NCBI GenBank assembly: GCA_964057225.1
Contig: OZ059899.1
Span: 3,224,001 to 3,288,000 of the forward strand
Direction: 5' to 3'
DNA: 64,000 nt
DNA from: Auanema rhodensis
Lineage: Eukaryota; Nematoda; Chromadorea; Rhabditida; Rhabditidae
Position numbers and translations under genes: made by a program. Numbering within the stretch: the stretch's first letter is position 1; the number at the start of each line of letters is the position of its first letter. Below the pieces are notes generated by a model. That model ran no database searches, had not been told where the DNA came from, and saw nothing but the letters and a program-made list of their open reading frames with translations. Of the stretch, positions 20,679-36,483 are shown piece by piece.

Positions 20679-23600
20679 ATTTTTGTCAAAATGTTTTTGG
20701 AAGCAATGTTGAGTGTACATGGAAACTCAACATACACTAATGCATCATTTTTCAAACGATCATAACTAATTTTTGTATTAAGCGTTTCTCAATGTAGTAT
20801 AGTGCATTCGATGCGGATTTTTAAGCTGCGTCGATCTGTGTTATCAGATTCGCTCTAGCTTAAAAATGCACCGAGATATCAACTGATATAAGTTCACACT
20901 TATATCCTCGATTTTCACCCTGAAGAAATAATTTTTTCGTTGAATAACATTGTCCATCGTCTTTGCCTTGAAAAATGGAATCTAAAAACATCTACTTTTT
21001 GCTAAATTATTTTGAAATTTTTCGAAAAAAATTTTGTCAAAATGTTTTTGGAAGCAATGTTGAGTGTACATGGAAACTCAACATACACTAATGCATCATT
21101 TTTCAAACGATCATAACCAATTTTTGTATTAAGCGTTTCTCAATGTAGTATAGTGCATTCGATGCGGATTTTTAAGCTGCGTCGATCTGTGTTATCAGAT
21201 TTGCGCTAGCTTAAAAATGCACCGAGATATCAACCGATATAAGTTCACACTTATATCCTCGATTTTCACCCTGAAGAATTAATTTTTTCGTTGAATAACA
21301 TTGTCCATCGTCTTTGCCTTGAAAAATGGAATCTTAAAACATCTACTTTTTGCTAAATTATTTTGGAATTTTTCGAAAAAATTTTTGTCAAAATGTTTTT
21401 GGAAGCAATGTTGAGTGTACATGGAAACTCAACATACACTAATGCATCATTTTTCAAACGATCATAACTAATTTTTGTATCAAGCGTTTCTTAATGTAGT
21501 ATAGTGCATTCGATCCGGATTTTTGAGCTGCGTCGATCTGTGTTATCAGATTTGCGCTAGCTTAAAAATGCACCGAGATATCAACTGATATAAGTTCACA
21601 CTTATATCCTCGATTTTCACCCTGAAGAAATAATTTTTTCGTTGAATATCATTGTCCATCGTCTTTGCCTTGAAAAAAGGAATCTAAAAACATCTACTTT
21701 TTGCTAAATTATTTTGAAATTTTTCGAAAAAATTTTTGTCAAAATGTTTTTGGAAGCAATGTTGAGTGTACATGGAAACTCAACATACACTAATGCATCA
21801 TTTTTCAAAAGATCATAACTAATTTTTGTATCAAGCGTTTTTCAATGTAGTATAGTGCATTCGATGCGGATTTTTAAGCTGCGTCGATCTGTGTTATCAG
21901 ATTTGCGCTAGCTTAAAAATGCACCGAGATATCAACTGATATAAGTTCACACTTATATCCTCGATTTTCACCCTGAAGAAATAATTTTTTCGTTGAATAA
22001 CATTGTCCATCGTCTTTGCCTTGAAAAAAGGATACTGAAAACATCTACTTTTTGCTAAATTATTTTGAAATTTTTCGAAAAAATTTTTGTCAAAATGTTT
22101 TTGGAAGCAATGTTGAGTGTACATGGAAACTCAACATACACTAATGCATCATTTTTCAAACGATCATAACCAATTTTTGTATTAAGCGTTTCTCAATGTA
22201 GTATAGTGCATTCGATGCGGATTTTTAAGCTGCGTCGATCTGTGTTATCAGATTTGCGCTAGCTTAAAAATGCACCGAGATATCAACTGATATAAGTTCA
22301 CACTTATATCCTCGATTTTCACCCTGAAGAATTAATTTTTTCGTTGAATAACATTGTCCATCGTCTTTGCCTTGAAAAATGGAATCTTAAAACATCTACT
22401 TTTTGCTAAATTATTTTGAAATTTTTCAAAAAAATTTTTGTCAAAATGTTTTTGGAAGCAATGTTGAGTGTACATGGAAACTCAACATACACTAATGCAT
22501 CATTTTTCAAACGATCATAACTAATTTTTGTATCAAGCGTTTCTTAATGTAGTATAGTGCATTCGATCCGGATTTTTGAGCTGCGTCGATCTGTGTTATC
22601 AGATTTGCGCTAGCTTAAAAATGCACCGAGATATCAACTGATATAAGTTCACACTTATATCCTCGATTTTCACCATGAAGAAATAATTTTTTCGTTGAAT
22701 AACATTGTCTATCGTCTTTGCTTTGAGAAATGGAATCTAAAAACATCTACTTTTTGCTAAATTATTTTGAAATTTTTCGAAAAAATTTTTGTCAAAATGT
22801 TTTTGGAAGCAATGTTGAGTGTACATGGAAACTCAACATACACTAATGCATCATTTTTCAAAAGATCATAACTAATTTTTTCATCAAGCGTTTTTCAATG
22901 TAGTATAGTGCATTCGATGCGGATTTTAAAGCTGCGTCGATCTGTGTTATCAGATTTGCGCTAGCTTAAAAATGCACCGAGATATCAACTGATATAAGTT
23001 CACACTTATATCCTCGATTTTCACCCTGAAAAAATAATTTTTTCGTTGAATAACATTGTCCATCGTCTTTGCCTTGAAAAAAGGAATCTAAAAACATCTA
23101 CTTTTTGCTAAATTATTTTGAAATTTTTCGAAAAAATTTTTGTCAAAATGTTTTTGGAAGCAATGTTGAGTGTACATGGAAACTCAACATACACTAATGC
23201 ATCATTTTTCAAACGATCATAACTAATTTTTGTATTAAACGTTTCTCTATGTAGTATAGTGCATTCGATGCGGATTTTTAAGCTGCGTCGATCTGTGTTA
23301 TCAGATTTGCGCTAGCTTAAAAATGCACCGAGATATCAACTGATATAAGTTCACACTTATATCCTCGATTTTCACCCTGAAAAAATAATTTTTTCGTTGA
23401 ATAACATTGTCCATCGTCTTTGCCTTGAAAAAAGGAATCTAAAAACATCTACTTTTTGCTAAATTATTTTGAAATTTTTCGAAAAAATTTTTGTCAAAAT
23501 GTTTTTGGAAGCAATGTTGAGTGTACATGGAAACTCAACATACACTAATGCATCATTTTTCAAACGATCATAACTAATTTTTGTATTAAACGTTTCTCTA

Positions 23601-26600
23601 TGTAGTATAGTGCATTCGATGCGGATTTTTAAGCTGCGTCGATCTGTGTTATCAGATTTGCGCTAGCTTAAAAATGCACCGAGATATCAACTGATATAAG
23701 TTCACACTTATATCCTCGATTTTCACCCTGAAAAAATAATTTTTTCGTTGAATAACATTGTCCATCGTCTTTGCCTTGAAAAAAGGAATCTAAAAACATC
23801 TACTTTTTGCTAAATTATTTTGAAATTTTTTGAAAAAATTTTTGTCAAAATGTTTTTGGAAGCAATGTTGAGTGTACATGGAAACTCAACATACACTAAT
23901 GCATCATTTTTCAAACGATCATAACTAATTTTTGTATTAAACGTTTCTCAATGTAGTATAGTGCATTCGATGCGGATTTTTAAGCTGCGTCGATCTGTGT
24001 TATCAGATTTGCGCTAGCTTAAAAATGCACCGAGATATCAACTGATATAAGTTCACACTTATATCCTCGATTTTCACCCTGAAGAATTAATTTTTTCGTT
24101 GAATAACATTGTCCATCGTCTTTGCCTTGAAAAATGGAATCTAAAAACATCTACTTTTTGCTAAATTATTTTGAAATTTTTCGAAAAAATTTTTGTCAAA
24201 ATGTTTTTGGAAGCAATGTTGAGTGTACATGGAAACTCAACATACACTAATGCATCATTTTTCAAACGATCATAACTAATTTTTGTATCAAGCGTTTCTT
24301 AATGTAGTATAGTGCATTCGATCCGGAGTTTTGAGCTGCGTCGATCTGTGTTATCAGATTTGCGCTAGCTTAAAAATGCACCGAGATATCAACTGATATA
24401 AGTTCACACTTATATCCTCGATTTTCACCCTGAAGAAATAATTTTTTCGTTGAATAACATTGTCCATCGTCTTTGCCTTGAAAAAAGAAATCTAAAAACA
24501 TCTACTTTTTGCTAAATTATTTTGAAATTTTTCGAAAAAAGTTTTGTCAAAATGTTTTTGGAAGCAATGTTGAGTGTACATGGAAACTCAACATACACTA
24601 ATGCATCATTTTTCAAACGATCATAACTAATTTTTGTATTAAACGTTTCTCAATGTAGTATAGTGCATTCGATGCGGATTTTTAAGCTGCGTCGATCTGT
24701 GTTATCAGATTTGCGCTAGCTTAAAAATGCACCGAGATATCAACTGATATAAGTTCACACTTATATCCTCGATTTTCACCCTGAAAAAATAATTTTTTCG
24801 TTGAATAACATTGTCCATCGTCTTTGCCTTGAAAAAAGGAATCTAAAAACATCTACTTTTTGCTAAATTATTTTGAAATTTTTCGAAAAAATTTTTGTCA
24901 AAATGTTTTTGGAAGCAATGTTGAGTGTACATGGAAACTCAACATACACTAATGCATCATTTTTCAAACGATCATAACTAATTTTTGTATTAAACGTTTC
25001 TCAATGTAGTATAGTGCATTCGATGCGGATTTTTAAGCTGCGTCGATCTGTGTTATCAGATTTGCGCTAGCTTAAAAATGCACCGAGATATCAACTGATA
25101 TAAGTTCACACTTATATCCTCGATTTTCACCCTGAAGAAATAATTTTTTCGTTGAATAACATTGTCCATCGTCTTTGCCTTGAAAAAAGGAATCTAAAAA
25201 CATCTACTTTTTGCTAAATTATTTTGAAATTTTTCGAAAAAATTTTTGTCAAAATGTTTTTGGAAGCAATGTTGAGTGTACATGGAAACTCAACATACAC
25301 TAATGCATCATTTTTCAAACGATCATAACTAATTTTTGTATTAAACGTTTCTCAATGTAGTATAGTGCATTCGATGCGGATTTTTAAGCTGCGTCGATCT
25401 GTGTTATCAGATTTGCGCTAGCTTAAAAATGCACCGAGATATCAACTGATATAAGTTCACACTTATATCCTCGATTTTCACCCTGAAGAATTAATTTTTT
25501 CGTTGAATAACATTGTCCATCGTCTTTGCCTTGAAAAATGGAATCTTAAAACATCTACTTTTTGCTAAATTATTTTGAAATTTTTCAAAAAAATTTTTGT
25601 CAAAATGTTTTTGGAAGCAATGTTGAGTGTACATGGAAACTCAACATACACTAATGCATCATTTTTCAAACGATCATAACTAATTTTTGTATCAAGCGTT
25701 TCTTAATGTAGTATAGTGCATTCGATCCGGATTTTTGAGCTGCGTCGATCTGTGTTATCAGATTTGCGCTAGCTTAAAAATGCACCGAGATATCAACTGA
25801 TATAAGTTCACACTTATATCCTCGATTTTCACCATGAAGAAATAATTTTTTCGTTGAATAACATTGTCTATCGTCTTTGCTTTGAGAAATGGAATCTAAA
25901 AACATCTACTTTTTGCTAAATTATTTTGAAATTTTTCGAAAAAATTTTTGTCAAAATGTTTTTGGAAGCAATGTTGAGTGTACATGGAAACTCAACATAC
26001 ACTAATGCATCATTTTTCAAACGATCATAACTAATTTTTGTATTAAGCGTTTCTCAATGTAGTATAGTGCATTCGATGCGGATTTTTAAGCTGCGTCGAT
26101 CTGTGTTATCAGATTTGCGCTAGCTTAAAAATGCACCGAGATATCAACTGATATAAGTTCACACTTATATCCTCGATTTTCACCCTGAAGAATTAATTTT
26201 TTCGTTGAATAACATTGTCCATCGTCTTTGCCTTGAAAAAAGGAATCTAAAAACATCTACTTTTTGCTAAATTATTTTGAAATTTTTCGAAAAAATTTTT
26301 GTCAAAATGTTTTTGGAAGCAATGTTGAGTGTACATGGAAACTCAACATACACTAATGCATCATTTTTCAAACGATCATAACTAATTTTTGTATTAAGCG
26401 TTTCTCAATGAAGTATAGTGCATTCGATGCGGATTTTTAAGCTGCGTCGATCTGTGTTTTCAGATTTGCGCTAGCTTAAAAATGCACCGAGATATCAACT
26501 GATATATGTTCACACTTATATCCTCGATTTTCACCCTGAAGAAATAATTTTTTCGTTGAATAACATTGTCCATCGTCTTTGCCTTGAAAAATGGAATCTT

Positions 26601-29600
26601 AAAACATCTACTTTTTGCTAAATTATTTTGAAATTTTTCGAAAAAATTTTTGTCAAAATGTTTTTGGAAGCAATGTTGAGTGTACATGGAAACTCAACAT
26701 ACACTAATGCATCATTTTTCAAACGATCATAACTAATTTTTGTATCAAGTGTTTCTCAATGTAGTATAGTGCATTCAATGCGGATTTTTAAGCTGCGTCG
26801 ATCTGTGTTATCAGATTTGCGCTAGCTTAAAAATGCACCGAGATATCAACTGATATAAGTTCACACTTATATCCTCGATTTTCACCCTGAAGAATTAATT
26901 TTTTCGTTGAATAACATTGTCCATCGTCTTTGCCTTGAAAAAAGGAATCTAAAAACATCTACTTTTTGCTAAATTATTTTGAAATTTTTCGAAAAAATTT
27001 TTGTCAAAATGTTTTTGGAAGCAATGTTGAGTGTACATGGAAACTCAACATACACTAATGCATCATTTTTCAAACGATCATAACTAATTTTTGTATCAAG
27101 TGTTTCTCAATGTAGTATAGTGCATTCAATGCGGATTTTTAAGCTGCGTCGATCTGTGTTATCAGATTTGCGCTAGCTTAAAAATGCACCGAGATATCAA
27201 CTGATATAAGTTCACACTTATATCCTCGATTTTCACCCTGAAGAATTAATTTTTTCGTTGAATAACATTGTCCATCGTCTTTGCCTTGAAAAATGGAATC
27301 TAAAAACATCTACTTTTTGCTAAATTATTTTGAAATTTTTCGAAAAAATTTTTGTCAAAATGTTTTTGGAAGCAATGTTGAGTGTACATGGAAACTCAAC
27401 ATACACTAATGCATCATTTTTCAAACGATCATAACTAATTTTTGTATTAAGCGTTTCTCAATGTAGTATAGTGCATTCGATGCGGATTTTCAAGCTGCGT
27501 CGATCTGTGTTATCAGATTTGCGCTAGCTTGAAAATGCACCGAGATATCAACTGATATAAGTTCACACATATATACCCGATTTTCACCCTGAAGAATTAA
27601 TTTTTTCGTTAAATAACCTTGTCCATCGTTTTTGTCTTAAAAAATAGAATCTAAAAACATCTACTTTTTGCTAAATTATTTTGAAATTTTTCGAAAAAAT
27701 TTTTGTCAAAATGTTTTTGGAAGCAATGTTGAGTGTACATGGAAACTCAACATACACTAATGCATCATTTTTCAAACGATCATAACTAATTTTTGTATTA
27801 AGCGTTTCTCAATGTAGTATAGTGCATTCGATGCGGATTTTCAAGCTGCGTCGATCTGTGTTATCAGATTTGCGCTAGCTTAAAAATGCACCGAGATATC
27901 AACTGATATAAGTTCACACATATATACCCGATTTTCACCCTGAAGAATTAACTTTTTCGTTAAATAACCTTGTCCATCGTCTTTGTCTTGAAAAATAGAA
28001 TCTTAAAACATCTACTTTTTGCTAAATTATTTTGAAATTTTTCGAAAAAATTTTTGTCAAAATGTTTTTGGAAGCAATGTTGAGTGTACATGGAAACTCA
28101 ACATATACTAATGCATCATTTTTCAAACGATCATAACTAATTTTTGTATCAAGTGTTTCTCAATGTAGTATAGTGCATTCGATGCGGATTTTTAAGCTGC
28201 GTCGATCTGTGTTATCAGATTTGCGCTAGCTTAAAAATGCACCGAGATATCAACTGATATAAGTTCACACTTATATCCTCGATTTTCACCCTGAAGAATT
28301 AATTTTTTCGTTGAATAACATTGTCTATCGTCTTTGCCTTGAGAAATGGAATCTAAAAACATCTACTTTTTGCTAAATTATTTTGAAATTTTTCGAAAAA
28401 ATTTTTGTCAAAATGTTTTTGGAAGCAATGTTGAGTGTACATGGAAACTCAACATACACTAATGCATCATTTTTCAAACGATCATAACTAATTTTTGTAT
28501 TAAGCGTTTCTCAATGAAGTATAGTGCATTCGATGCGGATTTTTAAGCTGCGTCGATCTGTGTTTTCAGATTTGCGCTAGCTTAAAAATGCACCGAGATA
28601 TCAACTGATATATGTTCACACTTATATCCTCGATTTTCACCCTGAAGAAATAATTTTTTCGTTGAATAACATTGTCCATCGTCTTTGCCTTGAAAAATGG
28701 AATCTTAAAACATCTACTTTTTGCTAAATTATTTTGAAATTTTTCGAAAAAATTTTTGTCAAAATGTTTTTGGAAGCAATGTTGAGTGTACATGGAAACT
28801 CAACATACACTAATGCATCATTTTTCAAACGATCATAACTAATTTTTGTATTAAGCGTTTCTCAATGAAGTATAGTGCATTCGATGCGGATTTTTAAGCT
28901 GCGTCGATCTGTGTTTTCAGATTTGCGCTAGCTTAAAAATGCACCGAGATATCAACTGATATATGTTCACACTTATATCCTCGATTTTCACCCTGAAGAA
29001 ATAATTTTTTCGTTGAATAACATTGTCCATCGTCTTTGCCTTGAAAAATGGAATCTTAAAACATCTACTTTTTGCTAAATTATTTTGAAATTTTTCGAAA
29101 AAATTTTTGTCAAAATGTTTTTGGAAGCAATGTTGAGTGTACATGGAAACTCAACATACACTAATGCATCATTTTTCAAACGATCATAACTAATTTTTGT
29201 ATCAAGTGTTTCTCAATGTAGTATAGTGCATTCGATGCGGATTTTTAAGCTGCGTCGATCTGTGTTATCAGATTTGCGCTAGCTTAAAAATGCACCGAGA
29301 TATCAACTGATATAAGTTCACACATATATACCCGATTTTCACCCTGAAGAATTAATTTTTTCGTTAAATAACCTTGTCCATCGTCTTTGTCTTGAAAAAT
29401 AGAATCTTAAAACATCTACTTTTTGCTAAATTATTTTGAAATTTTTCGAAAAAATTTTTGTCAAAATGTTTTTGGAAGCAATGTTGAGTGTACATGGAAA
29501 CTCAACATATACTAATGCATCATTTTTCAAACGATCATAACTAATTTTTGTATAAAGTGTTTCTCAATGTAGTATAGTGCATTCGATGCGGATTTTTAAG

Positions 29601-32600
29601 CTGCGTCGATCTGTGTTATCAGATTTGCGCTAGCTTAAAAATGCACCGAGATATCAACTGATATAAGTTCACACTTATATCCTCGATTTTCACCCTGAAG
29701 AATTAATTTTTTCGTTGAATAACATTGTCTATCGTCTTTGCCTTGAGAAATGGAATCTACAAACATCTACTTTTTGCTAAATTATTTTGAATTTTTTCGA
29801 AAAAATTTTTGTCAAAATGTTTTTGGAAGCAATGTTGAGTGTACATGGAAACTCAACATACACTAATGCATCATTTTTCAAACGATCATAACTAATTTTT
29901 GTATTAAGCGTTTCTCAATGTAGTATAGTGCATTCGATGCGGATTTTTAAGCTGCGTCGATCTGTGTTATCAGATTTGCGCTAGCTTAAAAATGCACCGA
30001 GATATCAACTGATATAAGTTCACACTTATATCCTCGATTTTCACCCTGAAGAAATAATTTTTTCGTTGAATAACATTGTCCATCGTCTTTGCCTTGAAAA
30101 AAGGAATCTAAAAACATCTACTTTTTGCTAAATTATTTTGAAATTTTTCGAAAAAATTTTTGTCAAAATGTTTTTGGAAGCAATGTTGAGTGTACATGGA
30201 AACTCAACATACACTAATGCATCATTTTTCAAACGATCATAACTAATTTTTGTATTAAGCGTTTCTCAATGAAGTATAGTGCATTCGATGCGGATTTTTA
30301 AGCTGCGTCGATCTGTGTTTTCAGATTTGCGCTAGCTTAAAAATGCACCGAGATATCAACTGATATATGTTCACACTTATATCCTCGATTTTCACCCTGA
30401 AGAATTAATTTTTTCGTTGAATAACATTGTCTATCGTCTTTGCCTTGAGAAATGGAATCTACAAACATCTACTTTTTGCTAAATTATTTTGAAATTTTTC
30501 GAAAAAATTTTTGTCAAAATGTTTTTGGAAGCAATGTTGAGTGTACATGGAAACTCAACATACACTAATGCATCATTTTTCAAACGATCATAACTAATTT
30601 TTGTATTAAGCGTTTCTCAATGTAGTATAGTGCATTCGATGCGGATTTTCAAGCTGCGTCGATCTGTGTTATCAGATTTGCGCTAGCTTAAAAATGCACC
30701 GAGATATCAACTGATATAAGTTCACACATATATACCCGATTTTCACCCTGAAGAATTAACTTTTTCGTTAAATAACCTTGTCCATCGTTTTTGTCTTAAA
30801 AAATAGAATCTAAAAACATCTACTTTTTGCTAAATTATTTTGAAATTTTTCGAAAAAATTTTTGTCAAAATGTTTTTGGAAGCAATGTTGAGTGTACATG
30901 GAAACTCAACATACACTAATGCATCATTTTTCAAACGATCATAACTAATTTTTGTATTAAGCGTTTCTCAATGTAGTATAGTGCATTCGATGCGGATTTT
31001 CAAGCTGCGTCGATCTGTGTTATCAGATTTGCGCTAGCTTAAAAATGCACCGAGATATCAACTGATATATGTTCACACTTATATCCTCGATTTTCACCCT
31101 GAAGAATTAATTTTTTCGTTGAATAACATTGTCTATCGTCTTTGCCTTGAGAAATGGAATCTACAAACATCTACTTTTTGCTAAATTATTTTGAAATTTT
31201 TCGAAAAAATTTTTGTCAAAATGTTTTTGGAAGCAATGTTGAGTGTACATGGAAACTCAACATACACTAATGCATCATTTTTCAAACGATCATAACTAAT
31301 TTTTGTATTAAGCGTTTCTCAATGTAGTATAGTGCATTCGATGCGGATTTTCAAGCTGCGTCGATCTGTGTTATCAGATTTGCGCTAGCTTAAAAATGCA
31401 CCGAGATATCAACTGATATAAGTTCACACTTATATCCTCGATTTTCACCCTGAAGAATTAATTTTTTCGTTGAATAACATTGTCTATCGTCTTTGCCTTG
31501 AGAAATGGAATCTACAAACATCTACTTTTCGCTAAATTATTTTGAAATTTTTCGAAAAAATTTTTGTCAAAATGTTTTTGGAAGCAATGTTGAGTGTACA
31601 TGGAAACTCAACATATACTAATGCATCATTTTTCAAACGATCATAACTAATTTTTGTATCAAGTGTTTCTCAATGTAGTATAGTGCATTCGATGCGGATT
31701 TTTAAGCTGCGTCGATCTGTGTTATCAGATTTGCGCTAGCTTAAAAATGCACCGAGATATCAACTGATATAAGTTCACACTTATATCCTCGATTTTCACC
31801 CTGAAGAATTAATTTTTTCGTTGAATAACATTGTCTATCGTCTTTGCCTTGAGAAATGGAATCTACAAACATCTACTTTTTGCTAAATTATTTTGAATTT
31901 TTTCGAAAAAATTTTTGTCAAAATGTTTTTGGAAGCAATGTTGAGTGTACATGGAAACTCAACATACACTAATGCATCATTTTTCAAACGATCATAACTA
32001 ATTTTTGTATTAAGCGTTTCTCAATGTAGTATAGTGCATTCGATGCGGATTTTTAAGCTGCGTCGATCTGTGTTATCAGATTTGCGCTAGCTTAAAAATG
32101 CACCGAGATATCAACTGATATAAGTTCACACTTATATCCTCGATTTTCACCCTGAAGAAATAATTTTTTCGTTGAATAACATTGTCCATCGTCTTTGCCT
32201 TGAAAAAAGGAATCTAAAAACATCTACTTTTTGCTAAATTATTTTGAAATTTTTCGAAAAAATTTTTGTCAAAATGTTTTTGGAAGCAATGTTGAGTGTA
32301 CATGGAAACTCAACATACACTAATGCATCATTTTTCAAACGATCATAACTAATTTTTGTATTAAGCGTTTCTCAATGAAGTATAGTGCATTCGATGCGGA
32401 TTTTTAAGCTGCGTCGATCTGTGTTTTCAGATTTGCGCTAGCTTAAAAATGCACCGAGATATCAACTGATATATGTTCACACTTATATCCTCGATTTTCA
32501 CCCTGAAGAAATAATTTTTTCGTTGAATAACATTGTCCATCGTCTTTGCCTTGAAAAATGGAATCTTAAAACATCTACTTTTTGCTAAATTATTTTGAAA

Positions 32601-33324
32601 TTTTTCGAAAAAATTTTTGTCAAAATGTTTTTGGAAGCAATGTTGAGTGTACATGGAAACTCAACATACACTAATGCATCATTTTTCAAACGATCATAAC
32701 TAATTTTTGTATTAAGCGTTTCTCAATGAAGTATAGTGCATTCGATGCGGATTTTCAAGCTGCGTCGATCTGTGTTATCAGATTTGCGCTAGCTTAAAAA
32801 TGCACCGAGATATCAACTGATATAAGTTCACACATATATACCCGATTTTCACCCTGAAGAATTAATTTTTTCGTTAAATAACCTTGTCCATCGTCTTTGT
32901 CTTGAAAAATAGAATCTTAAAACATCTACTTTTTGCTAAATTATTTTGAAATTTTTCGAAAAAATTTTTGTCAAAATGTTTTTGGAAGCAATGTTGAGTG
33001 TACATGGAAACTCAACATATACTAATGCATCATTTTTCAAACGATCATAACTAATTTTTGTATAAAGTGTTTCTCAATGTAGTATAGTGCATTCGATGCG
33101 GATTTTTAAGCTGCGTCGATCTGTGTTATCAGATTTGCGCTAGCTTAAAAATGCACCGAGATATCAACTGATATAAGTTCACACTTATATCCTCGATTTT
33201 CACCCTGAAGAATTAATTTTTTCGTTGAATAACATTGTTTATCGTCTTTGCCTTGAGAAATGGAATCTACAAACATCTACTTTTTGCTAAATTATTTTGA
33301 ATTTTTTCGAAAAAATTTTTGTCA

Positions 33325-36300
33325 AAATGTTTTTGGAAGCAATGTTGAGTGTACATGGAAACTCAACATACACTAATGCATCATTTTTCAAACGATCATA
33401 ACTAATTTTTGTATTAAGCGTTTCTCAATGTAGTATAGTGCATTCGATGCGGATTTTTAAGCTGCGTCGATCTGTGTTATCAGATTTGCGCTAGCTTAAA
33501 AATGCACCGAGATATCAACTGATATAAGTTCACACTTATATCCTCGATTTTCACCCTGAAGAATTAATTTTTTCGTTAAATAACCTTGTCCATCGTCTTT
33601 GTCTTGAAAAATAGAATCTAAAAACATCTACTTTTTGCTAAATTATTTTGAAATTTTTCGAAAAAATTTTTGTCAAAATGTTTTTGGAAGCAATGTTGAG
33701 TGTACATGGAAACTCAACATACACTAATGCATCATTTTTCAAACGATCATAACTAATTTTTGTATTAAGCGTTTCTCAATGTAGTATAGTGCATTCGATG
33801 CGGATTTTCAAGCTGCGTCGATCTGTGTTATCAGATTTGCGCTAGCTTAAAAATGCACCGAGATATCAACTGATATAAGTTCACACATATATACCCGATT
33901 TTCACCCTGAAGAATTAACTTTTTCGTTAAATAACCTTGTCCATCGTCTTTGTCTTGAAAAATAGAATCTTAAAACATCTACTTTTTGCTAAATTATTTT
34001 GAAATTTTTCGAAAAAATTTTTGTCAAAATGTTTTTGGAAGCAATGTTGAGTGTACATGGAAACTCAACATATACTAATGCATCATTTTTCAAACGATCA
34101 TAACTAATTTTTGTATCAAGTGTTTCTCAATGTAGTATAGTGCATTCGATGCGGATTTTTAAGCTGCGTCGATCTGTGTTATCAGATTTGCGCTAGCTTA
34201 AAAATGCACCGAGATATCAACTGATATAAGTTCACACATATATCCTCGATTTTCACCCTGAAGAATTAATTTTTTCGTTGAATAACATTGTCTATCGTCT
34301 TTGCCTTGAGAAATGGAATCTACAAACATCTACTTTTTGCTAAATTATTTTGAATTTTTTCGAAAAAATTTTTGTCAAAATGTTTTTGGAAGCAATGTTG
34401 AGTGTACATGGAAACTCAACATACACTAATGCATCATTTTTCAAACGATCATAACTAATTTTTGTATTAAGCGTTTCTCAATGTAGTATAGTGCATTCGA
34501 TGCGGATTTTTAAGCTGCGTCGATCTGTGTTATCAGATTTGCGCTAGCTTAAAAATGCACCGAGATATCAACTGATATAAGTTCACACTTATATCCTCGA
34601 TTTTCACCCTGAAGAAATAATTTTTTCGTTGAATAACATTGTCCATCGTCTTTGCCTTGAAAAAAGGAATCTAAAAACATCTACTTTTTGCTAAATTATT
34701 TTGAAATTTTTCGAAAAAATTTTTGTCAAAATGTTTTTGGAAGCAATGTTGAGTGTACATGGAAACTCAACATACACTAATGCATCATTTTTCAAACGAT
34801 CATAACTAATTTTTGTATTAAGCGTTTCTCAATGAAGTATAGTGCATTCGATGCGGATTTTTAAGCTGCGTCGATCTGTGTTTTCAGATTTGCGCTAGCT
34901 TAAAAATGCACCGAGATATCAACTGATATATGTTCACACTTATATCCTCGATTTCCACCCTGAAGAAATAATTTTTTCGTTGAATAACATTGTCCATCGT
35001 CTTTGCCTTGAAAAATGGAATCTTAAAACATCTACTTTTTGCTAAATTATTTTGAAATTTTTCGAAAAAATTTTTGTCAAAATGTTTTTGGAAGCAATGT
35101 TGAGTGTACATGGAAACTCAACATACACTAATGCATCATTTTTCAAACGATCATAACTAATTTTTGTATTAAGCGTTTCTCAATGAAGTATAGTGCATTC
35201 GATGCGGATTTTTAAGCTGCGTCGATCTGTGTTTTCAGATTTGCGCTAGCTTAAAAATGCACCGAGATATCAACTGATATATGTTCACACTTATATCCTC
35301 GATTTTCACCCTGAAGAAATAATTTTTTCGTTGAATAACATTGTCCATCGTCTTTGCCTTGAAAAATGGAATCTTAAAACATCTACTTTTTGCTAAATTA
35401 TTTTGAAATTTTTCGAAAAAATTTTTGTCAAAATGTTTTTGGAAGCAATGTTGAGTGTACATGGAAACTCAACATACACTAATGCATCATTTTTCAAACG
35501 ATCATAACTAATTTTTGTATCAAGTGTTTCTCAATGTAGTATAGTGCATTCAATGCGGATTTTTAAGCTGCGTCGATCTGTGTTATCAGATTTGCGCTAG
35601 CTTAAAAATGCACCGAGATATCAACTGATATAAGTTCACACTTATATCCTCGATTTTCACCCTGAAGAATTAATTTTTTCGTTGAATAACATTGTCCATC
35701 GTCTTTGCCTTGAAAAATGGAATCTAAAAACATCTACTTTTTGCTAAATTATTTTGAAATTTTTCGAAAAAATTTTTGTCAAAATGTTTTTGGAAGCAAT
35801 GTTGAGTGTACATGGAAACTCAACATACACTAATGCATCATTTTTCAAACAATCATAACTAATTTTTGTATTAAGCGTTTCTCAATGTAGTATAGTGCAT
35901 TCGATGCGGATTTTCAAGCTGCGTCGATCTGTGTTATCAGATTTGCGCTAGCTTAAAAATGCACCGAGATATCAACTGATATAAGTTCACACATATATAC
36001 CCGATTTTCACCCTGAAGAATTAATTTTTTCGTTAAATAACCTTGTCCATCGTTTTTGTCTTAAAAAATAGAATCTAAAAACATCTACTTTTTGCTAAAT
36101 TATTTTGAAATTTTTCGAAAAAATTTTTGTCAAAATGTTTTTGGAAGCAATGTTGAGTGTACATGGAAACTCAACATACACTAATGCATCATTTTTCAAA
36201 CGATCATAACTAATTTTTGTATTAAGCGTTTCTCAATGTAGTATAGTGCATTCGATGCGGATTTTCAAGCTGCGTCGATCTGTGTTATCAGATTTGCGCT

Positions 36301-36483
36301 AGCTTAAAAATGCACCGAGATATCAACTGATATAAGTTCACACATATATACCCGATTTTCACCCTGAAGAATTAATTTTTTCGTTAAATAACCTTGTCCA
36401 TCGTCTTTGTCTTGAAAAATAGAATCTTAAAACATCTACTTTTTGCTAAATTATTTTGAAATTTTTCGAAAAAATTTTTGTCA
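33325..36483. repeat. Nine-monomer block, copy 1
   Basis: This 3159-bp block is followed in tandem by a copy at 36484-39642. Shared private markers are CACATATATCCTCG (monomer 34027), ATTTCCACCC (monomer 34729) and CAAACAATCATAAC (monomer 35782), each found again exactly 3159 bp later. Flanking monomers at 32974 and 39643 do not continue the match. Confidence 0.88.

Larger units (their letters stand above)
20338..27357. repeat. Array zone 4a: 20 monomers related to the composite region
   Basis: These monomers share variants with tracts 1-3: z-like units (AAAAGATCATAAC at the monomers starting 20338, 21742 and 22795), CTGAAAAAATAATT, and AAAAAAGGAATC. A private subfamily with TTCGATCCGG and TTTTGAGCTG recurs in monomers at 21391, 22444, 24199 and 25603. 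The markers CACCATGAAG and GCTTTGAGAAATGG recur exactly 3159 bp apart (22671 and 25830). The ACATATATACCCG variant common further right is absent here. Confidence 0.85.

Noticed and set aside
26460-26687. 75-codon minus-strand ORFs in satellite monomers, repeated many times
   Set aside because: They arise where a T substitution (GTTTTCAG) removes a stop. The neighbouring monomers are closed, there is no domain, and the frame is not kept between monomers.
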